Shown here one piece after another: positions 44,171 through 50,917 of a stretch of DNA of 64,000 nucleotides. Numbering within the stretch: position 1 is the first letter of the stretch; every line of letters starts with the position of its first letter. Under the pieces are notes generated by a model, which was given only the letters and a program-made list of their open reading frames with translations, was not told where the DNA came from and did no database searches. A program made the translations under genes and the position numbers. This DNA comes from Saccharopolyspora rhizosphaerae. GTDB lineage: Bacteria; Actinomycetota; Actinomycetes; Mycobacteriales; Pseudonocardiaceae. The stretch is from NCBI RefSeq assembly GCF_003931915.1, contig NZ_RSAA01000002.1, forward strand, positions 1 to 64,000, in the 5' to 3' direction.

Positions 44171-45442
44171 TCACACACCCGCTGGTTCCGGAAGAGGAGC
44201 CGGCTGCGCGACGCGCACCCGTTCGTGACGGACGTGACGCACCAGGAGCAGGACGAGGAGCAGTCCCAGCACGGCGTAGGGGTTGCCGAACAGGTGCGCC
44301 ACCACGTCCCACGGAGGCCCGCTGGGCATCCAGTTGAACGCCGCCGCGAGCACGGTGACCAGCGTCCACCCCGCCGTCACCAACCAGCCCGTGCTGCGCC
44401 GACGGACCGCGTAGCCGAGCAGCACCAGCAGTCCTGGCGCGCACCACACCCAGTGGTCCGACCACGACGTGGGCGAGATCAACAGCGCCAGCAGCGCGTT
44501 CGCCGACACGGCGAGCGTCGGTTCCACCCGTCGGAACACGAAGAGGACGGCCACCGTCACGCTGACCGACAGCACCAACCACAGCGCGTTCTGGGCCAGG
44601 GCGGGCATTTCGAAACGCGACAGCGCACCCATGATGGATTGGTTGGTGTGGAAGGCCGATCCGCTGACCCCGTGCGCAGGCCCCTTGCCGAACCAGTAAT
44701 CCACGGCCGCGGAGAAGTTCAGCGCGAAGCCGGAGAGCGTCGCGAGACCCGCGGTGGCCACGGCGACGACCGCGGCTCGGTAGTCCCTGCGCACGACGAG
44801 GAACAGCACGAACGCGGCCGGGGTGAGCTTGATGGCGGCGGCGATCCCGATGAGCGTTCCGCGCGGCCAACGGGGTGATTCGGCCAGGCAGTCGGCCAGC
44901 ACCATGCCCATCAGCAGGATGTTGACCTGCCCGAGGCCGAACGAGGAGTAGACCGGCTCCAGGAACAGCGTCAGCGGCAGCAATGCCATGGCCACGGCCA
45001 CGGCACCGCGTGCGCCGACGGCCGGCCACAGCCGCCGCAGGACCAGGTACAGCGAGCCACCGATGGCCAGCAGGTCCAGCAGGTAGAGCACCACCAGCCC
45101 GACGCTGAAGGGCAGCAGCGCCAGCGGCGCCAACGGCGCGAGCGCGAACGGCGGGTACACCCAGGGCAGGACACGACCGATGCTCACCGTCGGCGCGGTG
45201 TTCATGATGTCGCCGCCGGAGAGCCAGGTGTGCACGGCCCAGCGGTAGACCTGGTAGTCGATGGCCGACTCCTCGCCGATGCCTGCGCGGGGCGTCAGCA
45301 GCAGCAGGCCGAGCGCGGCCAGCACCAGCGGAACGCACAGCAGCGTGATCGCGCGTGAGTTCGCGACCACGAAGGCGCGCAGGCGGTCGGGCAGACCGCC
45401 GAGGTTCAGAGCAGGAACGGAGCCGATCCGTACCGTGGCCAC
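44171..45442 (-). CDS. Polytopic GT87-family (DUF2029) mannosyltransferase-like protein
   Basis: A 423-aa integral membrane protein with about 10-11 hydrophobic segments. It resembles polyprenyl-phosphate-mannose-dependent alpha-1,2-mannosyltransferases of actinobacteria (GT87). The acidic motif ESAIDYQVYRWAVHTW follows the first membrane segment, as expected for a GT-C catalytic loop, and the segment VYSSFGLGQVNILLMGMV is typical of the family. It probably adds mannose to a lipoglycan or glycolipid on the outer face of the membrane. GTG 45442 is chosen because GAGAGGA precedes it; a GTG at 45469 has no such site. A 16-bp palindrome lies about 40 bp upstream. Confidence 0.82.
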   Translation of the reverse strand: MATVRIGSVPALNLGGLPDRLRAFVVANSRAITLLCVPLVLAALGLLLLTPRAGIGEESAIDYQVYRWAVHTWLSGGDIMNTAPTVSIGRVLPWVYPPFALAPLAPLALLPFSVGLVVLYLLDLLAIGGSLYLVLRRLWPAVGARGAVAVAMALLPLTLFLEPVYSSFGLGQVNILLMGMVLADCLAESPRWPRGTLIGIAAAIKLTPAAFVLFLVVRRDYRAAVVAVATAGLATLSGFALNFSAAVDYWFGKGPAHGVSGSAFHTNQSIMGALSRFEMPALAQNALWLVLSVSVTVAVLFVFRRVEPTLAVSANALLALLISPTSWSDHWVWCAPGLLVLLGYAVRRRSTGWLVTAGWTLVTVLAAAFNWMPSGPPWDVVAHLFGNPYAVLGLLLVLLLVRHVRHERVRVAQPAPLPEPAGV

Positions 45443-45484
45443 CCTGTGTCCTCTCGTCCGAGCGGGCACCGGGCACTCGCCTGC

Positions 45485-45500
45485 GTGATCGCTCGATCAC
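45485..45500. promoter_or_regulatory. Palindrome upstream of the GT87 gene
   Basis: GTGATCG-CT-CGATCAC, a perfect 7-bp inverted repeat with a 2-nt centre, about 43 bp before the chosen start. A possible operator; a short RNA hairpin is also possible. Confidence 0.35.
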
Positions 45501-45604
45501 ACCCGGTTCGCCGAGCCGCAGGGAATTCCCCCGGTGAAAGCCGGAAAACCTTAACCCACGGGACGCGTGAACCAGCACTCGCCTCGCCGGGAAGAACCGG
45601 AGGT

Positions 45605-46090
45605 TCAACCACCCAGGTCGATCGGATCCAGGACCTTCGCGAGCAGTTCACCCAGCTGGGCAACCTCGTCGTCGGAGAGCGGGCCGAGCAGCGCCCGCTC
45701 GCGCTCCAACTGGGCCGGGAAGGCGCGGTCGATGACCGACCGACCGCGGTCGGTGAGCCGCACGTCGACCTCGCGCCGGTCGCGCGCCGAGGTGCTGCGG
45801 GTGATGAGGCCCTCCTCCTCCAGCCGCGCGAGCCGCTTGGTGGTGGCCGCTCCGGACGACAGCGTCTCCTTGGTCAGCTGGCTGGGGCGCAGCCCGCCGC
45901 CTGCCCGGCGCAACGCGCTGAGGACTTCGAACTCCATCCGGGACAGCCGCAGCTCGTCGAGGACCTCGTCGTCCAGCTGGTTGGTCAGCGCCGCGAGCCT
46001 GCGCACCCGCCCGATCACCTCGATCGGAGCGAGGTCCAGCTCGGGGTAGTGCTCGCGCCACTGATCGCGGATCCGCCCGACGACGTCCAC
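45605..46090 (-). CDS. MarR-family transcriptional regulator
   Basis: A 161-aa winged-helix regulator: dimerisation helices at both ends and the DNA-binding core at about 55-110 (LRPSQLTKETLSSGAATTKRLARLEEEGLI, with the wing RDRREVDVRLTDRG). It is divergent from the FUSC membrane protein gene, with 44 bp between starts and a near-perfect inverted repeat in the gap. It is therefore probably an autoregulated repressor of that gene. GTG 46090 is preferred because AAGGAG lies seven bases upstream; GTG 46096 is too close to it. Confidence 0.9.
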   Translation of the reverse strand: MDVVGRIRDQWREHYPELDLAPIEVIGRVRRLAALTNQLDDEVLDELRLSRMEFEVLSALRRAGGGLRPSQLTKETLSSGAATTKRLARLEEEGLITRSTSARDRREVDVRLTDRGRSVIDRAFPAQLERERALLGPLSDDEVAQLGELLAKVLDPIDLGG

Positions 46091-46103
46091 GGCCACACTC
46101 CTT

Positions 46104-46137
46104 CACGGGTAAAACACCTTGTAACATTTTACGCGTG
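46104..46137. promoter_or_regulatory. Inverted repeat in the MarR/FUSC intergenic region
   Basis: Arms 46104-46114 and 46127-46137 pair at 10 of 11 positions (CACGGGTAAAA against TTTTACGCGTG). The repeat fills the gap and touches the FUSC GTG start at 46135, a position where a bound MarR dimer would block transcription in both directions. The AT-rich centre probably also contains the promoters. Confidence 0.6.
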
Positions 46138-47775
46138 AATGGTTCATTGCTCCAGACCTTGCGCACCCGGGACGCCCTGCGGATCACGCGGATGCACGGA
46201 GGCGTGCTGGTGCCGGCACTGCGGGTCGGCGTGTCCTACGCGGTGCCGATCCTGGCGCTGCTGGCCTCGGGGCTTCTGGAGCTGGCTCCGTTCGCGGCGC
46301 TGGGCGCCTTCACCTCGCTGTACTGCCGCGTCGACACCTACGCGCGCCGGGCTCGGCTGCTGCCGGTCGTAGCGGTGGGCCTGACGGCGAGCGTGGCCGC
46401 CGGGGCGGTGGCCGCGGCGGCCGACGCCGGAGGGGTGGTCAAGGTCCTGGTCCTGGCCGCGGTGGCGACGCTGTCGAAGCTCCTCGCCGACGTGCTCCGG
46501 CTGGGGCCACCCGGCGGGCTGATGTTCGTCTTCGCCGCCGGCGCGGCCGCCTACTCACCGCAGACCTGGGACGGTTTCACCGCCGCGGTCGCGGCCGCCG
46601 CCGCCTCGGCCGCGCTGTCGTTCCTGATCAGCATGCTGGGCGCACTGCTGCACCCGACCGGGCCGCACCGGCTGGCCACGGCCCGAGCGCTGCTGGCGGT
46701 CGCCGACCACCTCAAGGCACCCAGCGCCGCGTCGCGCCGCCGCGCGCACGCGTCGGTGCACCAGGCGCTGACCGCGTTGCACGAGCGGGAAGGACGTGCG
46801 GTGGCCCGGCTGCGCGGGCACCTCGCGCACGCGGTCCACCTGCTGCACCACCCGGCCGAGGAGGCCGACGAGTTGCGCGCGGTGGGCAGGCGGCTGCGCT
46901 GGGGCAGCATCGCGACCCCGGTGCACGACCGGACACCGCCGCGCCCGGTCCCGGCGGAGCGCGCCCGGCTGCGGGCGTTCCGCACCAACGCGGCGCGCAT
47001 GGTGGTGGCCTCAGTGGTCACCGGCCTGATCGCCTCGACCTTCCAGCTCGACCACGCCTACTGGGCGGTGGTCTCGGTCAGCTCGGTGCTGCAGTCGCAC
47101 AACACCGCGACCACCTGGCAGCGCGCCCTGCAACGCAGCGGGGGCACGGTCGCGGGAGGTCTGCTGGCTCTGGGGATCTTCGCGACCGACCCGTCGCCGG
47201 TCGGGCTCCTCCTGGTGGTCGTCATCTGCCAGATCGCGGCAGAGCTGGTGGTGATGGCCAACTACGGTCTCGGCCTGACCTTCGCGACGCCGTTGGCCTT
47301 GTGCCTGGCGGCGCTCGGCCACCCCGCCGACCACTTCCACCTGGTCGCCGAGCGGGTCGCGATGACGCTGTTCGGGGCGCTGCTCGGGGTCGCGATCTGC
47401 CTGGTGCTGACCAACGGGCAGGCGCGAGCGCGGTTGCGCCGGGCGTTGGAGGACTGCCGCCGCGCCACGCAGGACCTCCGCTCCTCCCCCACCGACCCCG
47501 ACGCGCGCAACGGGCTGCTGCGGGCGGTGTTCGCGTTGCGGGACGCGCACCTGGTCGCCGCGGGGGAACCGCTGGGCCCGCCCCACGGCGACCAGGAGGT
47601 GCTCGACACCGAGCACGAGGCCTACCGGCTGCTCGCCGCCACCACCGGTTCACGTCCAGTGGTGGCGGACCTCGCTCATCCGACGCCGAGCCGGGCCAGC
47701 AGCTCGGCGCGCAGCGACACGAACTCGGGGTCACCGACCTCGCGCGGACGGGGCAGGTCGAGCACGCGGTCGTAG
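46135..47775 (+). CDS. FUSC-family inner membrane protein
   Basis: A 546-aa protein with two similar hydrophobic blocks (about 25-180 and 285-430), each with five to six membrane helices. They are separated by a cytoplasmic Arg-rich segment with FUSC-type helices. The second block begins with a typical FUSC stretch (LDHAYWAVVSVSSVLQSH). The family includes aromatic-acid and fusaric-acid exporters; with a divergent MarR gene, an efflux role induced by a phenolic compound is plausible. The last 33 codons run into the 3' end of the convergent ABC ATPase gene, giving a 100-bp antisense overlap. The C-terminal tail is therefore poorly constrained. Confidence 0.85.
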   Translation: MNGSLLQTLRTRDALRITRMHGGVLVPALRVGVSYAVPILALLASGLLELAPFAALGAFTSLYCRVDTYARRARLLPVVAVGLTASVAAGAVAAAADAGGVVKVLVLAAVATLSKLLADVLRLGPPGGLMFVFAAGAAAYSPQTWDGFTAAVAAAAASAALSFLISMLGALLHPTGPHRLATARALLAVADHLKAPSAASRRRAHASVHQALTALHEREGRAVARLRGHLAHAVHLLHHPAEEADELRAVGRRLRWGSIATPVHDRTPPRPVPAERARLRAFRTNAARMVVASVVTGLIASTFQLDHAYWAVVSVSSVLQSHNTATTWQRALQRSGGTVAGGLLALGIFATDPSPVGLLLVVVICQIAAELVVMANYGLGLTFATPLALCLAALGHPADHFHLVAERVAMTLFGALLGVAICLVLTNGQARARLRRALEDCRRATQDLRSSPTDPDARNGLLRAVFALRDAHLVAAGEPLGPPHGDQEVLDTEHEAYRLLAATTGSRPVVADLAHPTPSRASSSARSDTNSGSPTSRGRGRSSTRS

Positions 47776-48371
47776 CCGATGCGGCCTTCATCCATCACCA
47801 GCACGCGGTCGGCGAGCAGCAGCGCTTCCTCGACGTCGTGGGTCACCAGCAGGATCGCGCAGCCGTGACGCTTCCACAGCTCCCCGACCAGCTGCTGCGC
47901 CTTGAGCCGGGTGAGCGCGTCCAGCGCCGAGAACGGCTCGTCGAGCAGCAGCAGGTCCGGCTCGCGGACCAGCGCGCGCGCCAGCGAGGTCCGTTGCGCC
48001 TCACCACCGGAGAGCACCTTCGGCCAGACGTCCACCCGGTGACCGAGGCCGACCTCCTCCAAGGCGGCCACGGCCCGCTGCTTGTCGGGACGACCGGGCA
48101 GACCGAGGACCACGTTGTGCCACACGCGCTTCCAGGGCATCAGCCGCGGCGCCTGGAAGGCCACCGCGCGGCGCTGGGCGACCTCGACCTCCCCGGTGAC
48201 CTCCTGGTCGAGGTCGGCGAGGATGCGCAACAGCGTCGACTTGCCGCACCCGCTCGGTCCCAGCAGCGCGACGAACTGGCCGGGCTCGATGTCCAGGTCG
48301 AGCCCGTCGAGGACGGTCCGGTCACCGAAGCGGCGTGAAAGCCCCCGGACGACCGCCGGTTTCGTGCTCAC
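47676..48371 (-). CDS. ABC transporter ATP-binding protein (sulfonate/nitrate/taurine type)
   Basis: The 231-aa ATPase has a complete nucleotide-binding domain: Walker A GPSGCGKST, Q-loop AFQAPRLMPW, signature LSGGEAQRTSLARAL, Walker B LLLLDEPFSALDALTR and the switch His in LVTHDVEEAL. It is of SsuB/TauB type and works with the permease encoded just upstream. The GTG start overlaps the permease stop by four bases (GTGA). Its 3' end overlaps the end of the FUSC frame on the other strand. A solute-binding protein gene is missing beside the pair. Confidence 0.93.
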   Translation of the reverse strand: MSTKPAVVRGLSRRFGDRTVLDGLDLDIEPGQFVALLGPSGCGKSTLLRILADLDQEVTGEVEVAQRRAVAFQAPRLMPWKRVWHNVVLGLPGRPDKQRAVAALEEVGLGHRVDVWPKVLSGGEAQRTSLARALVREPDLLLLDEPFSALDALTRLKAQQLVGELWKRHGCAILLVTHDVEEALLLADRVLVMDEGRIGYDRVLDLPRPREVGDPEFVSLRAELLARLGVG

Positions 48372-49213
48372 TTCCCGCTGAAGGCCGGTCGCCACGCCAG
48401 CACCACCCTTTCCAATCCACGGACGACGAAGTCGGCGACGAGGCCGAGCAGGGCGTAGAGCACGAGGCAGACGACGATGACGTCGGTCTGGAAGAACTCG
48501 CGCGCGGTGTTCATCTCGTAGCCGATGCCGGCGGTGGCGTTGATCGTCTCGCCGAACACCAGCGCCAGCCAGGCCGATCCGAGCGCGTAGCGCAAGCCCA
48601 CCAGGGCGTTGGGCATCGCGGCGGGCAGGATGACGTGCCGCACCTGCGCCAGCGGCCCCAGCCCCAGCGTCTTGGCCGCTTCGACGAGCCCGGCGTCGAC
48701 GTTGCGGATGCCGCCGTAGATGTTCATGTACAGCGGGAAGGTCACCGCGAGGGCGATCAGCACGATCTTGGGCTCCTCGCCGATGCCCAACCAGATGATC
48801 AGCAGGGGGATCAGGCCGATCACCGGCACGGTGCGCAGCATCTGCATCGGCGCGTCGATGAGGTCCTCGCCGCGCCGGAACAACCCGGAGAGGGTCGCCA
48901 GCACGGTGGCGGCGACGACGCCGATGACCAGGCCGCCGCCGACGCGCTGGAGCGAGACCGCGATGGCCTCCTGCAGGCGCCCTTCGGCGAACATCTCCCC
49001 GCCGGTCGCCACGACGGTGGCCGGGGAGGCGAGGGTGTCCTCGCTGAGCACTCCGGCGGCGCTGAGCGTCTGCCACAGCGCCACCAGTGCGAGGGGGCTG
49101 AACAGCTTGAGGACCCAGCGCGGGACGCGAGGTTCGCGCCGCGCGGAGCGGGTCCGCACCGTGGTGACGGCGATGCGGTCGTCCGTCGGCACGGGTGTCA
49201 GGTGTGTGGTCAT
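48368..49213 (-). CDS. ABC transporter permease (sulfonate type)
   Basis: A 281-aa inner membrane permease with about six helices. The binding-protein-dependent transport (EAA) loop is LVEAAKTLGLGPLAQVRHVILPAA, and an SsuC/TauC-like Arg-rich N-terminus is present. It forms the channel for a sulfonate-like, nitrate-like or related organic substrate. ATG 49213 is preferred because GGAG lies six bases upstream; an ATG at 49240 has no ribosome binding site. A cysteine-containing leader peptide is encoded 89 bp upstream, which points to a sulfur compound as substrate. Confidence 0.92.
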   Translation of the reverse strand: MTTHLTPVPTDDRIAVTTVRTRSARREPRVPRWVLKLFSPLALVALWQTLSAAGVLSEDTLASPATVVATGGEMFAEGRLQEAIAVSLQRVGGGLVIGVVAATVLATLSGLFRRGEDLIDAPMQMLRTVPVIGLIPLLIIWLGIGEEPKIVLIALAVTFPLYMNIYGGIRNVDAGLVEAAKTLGLGPLAQVRHVILPAAMPNALVGLRYALGSAWLALVFGETINATAGIGYEMNTAREFFQTDVIVVCLVLYALLGLVADFVVRGLERVVLAWRPAFSGK

Positions 49214-49249
49214 GAGGGCTCCACGAACGTGAGCGGACATGCGGAGACG

Positions 49250-49277
49250 GCCACCGGAGACGGCTCAGGACGGTGGC
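49250..49277 (-). other. Hairpin between leader peptide and permease, possible attenuator
   Basis: GCCACCG (49250-49256) pairs with CGGTGGC (49271-49277), a 7-bp stem in the 89-nt leader between the small ORF and the permease start. In a cysteine-attenuation model, ribosome position on the leader ORF would decide whether this or an alternative structure forms. The alternative structure was not identified. Confidence 0.35.
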
Positions 49278-49302
49278 GCGAGGAAGAGCGGGTGAGAAGA
49301 GG

Positions 49303-49380
49303 TCAGGCGCGACACAGCGCCGAGGACACGCGGGAGTAGTCCACGTAGCCCCGGATCGTCAGTGGCACCGACGGGATCAT
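49303..49380 (-). CDS. 25-aa cysteine-containing leader peptide
   Basis: A small ORF ending VDYSRVSSALCRA and a TGA. The C-terminal pattern VDxxRVSSxLC(R) is a recurring signature of actinobacterial leader peptides upstream of sulfur-assimilation and sulfonate-uptake genes. The single Cys codon is the fourth codon before the stop (LCRA-stop). The ATG coincides with the predicted transcription start of the promoter at 49388-49416, so it would be translated leaderless. It probably senses cysteinyl-tRNA supply and controls the downstream permease/ATPase operon by attenuation. The call rests on sequence pattern and position; translation is not shown. Confidence 0.72.
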   Translation of the reverse strand: MIPSVPLTIRGYVDYSRVSSALCRA

Positions 49381-49387
49381 GGCGATC

Positions 49388-49416
49388 ACGCTAGACCGGG
49401 CTGCGCGCTGTGTAAA
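49388..49416 (-). promoter_or_regulatory. Sigma-70-type promoter of the leader peptide/ABC operon
   Basis: On the minus strand, TTTACA (49411-49416) and TAGCGT (49388-49393) are separated by 17 bp. Transcription would start about 7 nt downstream of the -10 box, at or near the leader ATG (49380), which gives a leaderless mRNA. Confidence 0.6.
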
Positions 49417-49485
49417 CGGCGCTCCACGGAATGGGACCAGGGGGCGTCCTGCCTGGTCAGCGACCAGATGAGCTAGGTTGTCGGG

Positions 49486-50121
49486 GTGATCGAGGAGCTC
49501 GTGCCCGTCGAGGTGGCCACCGCCGAGACCTTCGACGACCCGCCCGAGGCGGAGCTGTTCGACGCCGAGGCGGAGGAGATCGCCACCGCGGTCGCCAAGC
49601 GACGCCGCGAGTTCACCAGCGGCCGCTGGTGCGCGCACCGCGCGATGCGGGCGTTGGGGGTCGAGCCGGTGCCGCTGTTGCGCGGCGAGCGCGGCGCTCC
49701 ACGATGGCCCTCGGAGGTCGTCGGCAGCATCACGCACTGCGCCGGCTACCGCGGCGCGGCCGTGGCGCGCAGCCGCGAGGTGCGTTCGGTGGGCATCGAC
49801 GCCGAGGAGCACCAACCGCTGCCCGGCGGGGTGCTCGACGTGGTGTCCCGCCCCGAGGAACGCGAGCACCTCGCCGAGCTCGCCGCACGCGACCCGGGCA
49901 CGTGCTGGGACCGAATCCTGTTCAGCTGCAAGGAATCGATCTACAAGACGTGGTACCCGGTCACCGGCGAGTGGCTCGGCTTCGAGGACGCGACGCTGGA
50001 GTTCGGCGCGGGCACCTTCTCCGCGCGGCTGCACAAGAGCGCCGCGGGTCTCACCGGGTTCACCGGCCGCTGGCTGGCCCGCGACGGACTCGTGCTCTCG
50101 GCCATCGCGCTGCAGGGATGA
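49486..50121 (+). CDS. 4'-phosphopantetheinyl transferase (EntD/Sfp type)
   Basis: A 211-aa enzyme with the family motifs GSITHCAGYRGAAVA, VGIDAEEHQPL (Mg-binding Asp) and FSCKESIYKTWYP (Glu and Lys). It transfers the phosphopantetheine arm from CoA to carrier proteins of polyketide or non-ribosomal peptide synthetases. No such synthetase is visible in the window, so it is an orphan, probably serving clusters elsewhere. The start is GTG. It is divergent from the leader peptide gene, with about 105 bp between. Confidence 0.92.
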   Translation: MIEELVPVEVATAETFDDPPEAELFDAEAEEIATAVAKRRREFTSGRWCAHRAMRALGVEPVPLLRGERGAPRWPSEVVGSITHCAGYRGAAVARSREVRSVGIDAEEHQPLPGGVLDVVSRPEEREHLAELAARDPGTCWDRILFSCKESIYKTWYPVTGEWLGFEDATLEFGAGTFSARLHKSAAGLTGFTGRWLARDGLVLSAIALQG

Positions 50122-50254
50122 GGCGGGCGCCCTTCCGCGCCTCCGCCGGGCGCGACCGGCCCGGGGGAGTGGATTGCCTTACCTACAAACGATTTTCAAG
50201 AAAATGTCTTCGTGTAACATGGATCTCTCGGATCCGCAGTGAAGGAGCAATGCG

Positions 50255-50731
50255 TTGAACGAGGCGATCAGCCCGGACAGCACCGTCGGCGACGACGAGA
50301 TCGTCACCTGGTGGGGCTTGGTCATCGAGGGGTACCACGTCACGGCCGACAAGCTGGCGACCGCGATCATGGACGGGTACGGGCTGCCCATGGCTTCGTT
50401 CGACATCCTGCTCCGGCTGGTGCGCTCACCCGACCACCGGATGCCGATGACCAAGCTCGCCCGCGAGGCGGCCTTGAGCAGTGGCGGGTTCACCAAGGTC
50501 GCCGACCGGTTGGCGAAGGCCGACCTGATCCGCCGCGTGCCCAGCGAGACCGACCGCCGGGTGACCTACGCCGAGCTCACCGAGCACGGTCTCGACGTTG
50601 CCAACCGCGCTCGGACCACCTGCGCCCGGGTCCTGCGCGAACACGTGCTGGCCCCGCTCGGCAAGACCGACTCCGAAGCGCTCGCCCAGGCCATGCGCAC
50701 CCTCCGCGAAGCCAACACCCCGCAGGACTGA
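50255..50731 (+). CDS. MarR-family transcriptional regulator
   Basis: A 158-aa winged-helix protein. The helix-turn-helix is around residues 65-95 (MTKLAREAALSSGGFTKVADRL), the wing is ETDRRVTYAELTEHG, and helical ends provide dimerisation. It differs clearly from the MarR at 45605. The start is TTG at 50255 with GAAGGAG seven bases upstream; the nearby ATG at 50250 is out of frame and stops at once. It is a single gene. Target unknown; the convergent 3-hydroxyacyl-CoA dehydrogenase gene is the nearest neighbour. Confidence 0.9.
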   Translation: MNEAISPDSTVGDDEIVTWWGLVIEGYHVTADKLATAIMDGYGLPMASFDILLRLVRSPDHRMPMTKLAREAALSSGGFTKVADRLAKADLIRRVPSETDRRVTYAELTEHGLDVANRARTTCARVLREHVLAPLGKTDSEALAQAMRTLREANTPQD

Positions 50732-50874
50732 GGGCCTGGTGAAGAACGCGGCGCACCCGTAGGCGCGGAGCGGCTCCGCGGAGACCACACCGGGACGCCG
50801 CGTTGGCGACGCTCGCGGAGCCAGGGGGCAGGGAGTCGGGGGGGCACGGAGTCCCTGCGCTCTCCCCAGCCGAG

Positions 50875-50916
50875 GGTTCCTGCTACCCACACCGCTGAGC
50901 GGTGCGTCGCAGAACC
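50875..50916. terminator. Imperfect long hairpin after the hydroxyacyl-CoA dehydrogenase gene
   Basis: ACCGCT-G-AGCGGT (50891-50903) forms the tip, and GGTTCCTGC (50875-50883) pairs with GCAGAACC (50909-50916) across a one-base bulge. It ends one base before the dehydrogenase stop (50918-50920) and probably terminates it. The same GCAG/AACC words recur in other intergenic repeats of the window. Confidence 0.5.
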
Positions 50917-50917
50917 T

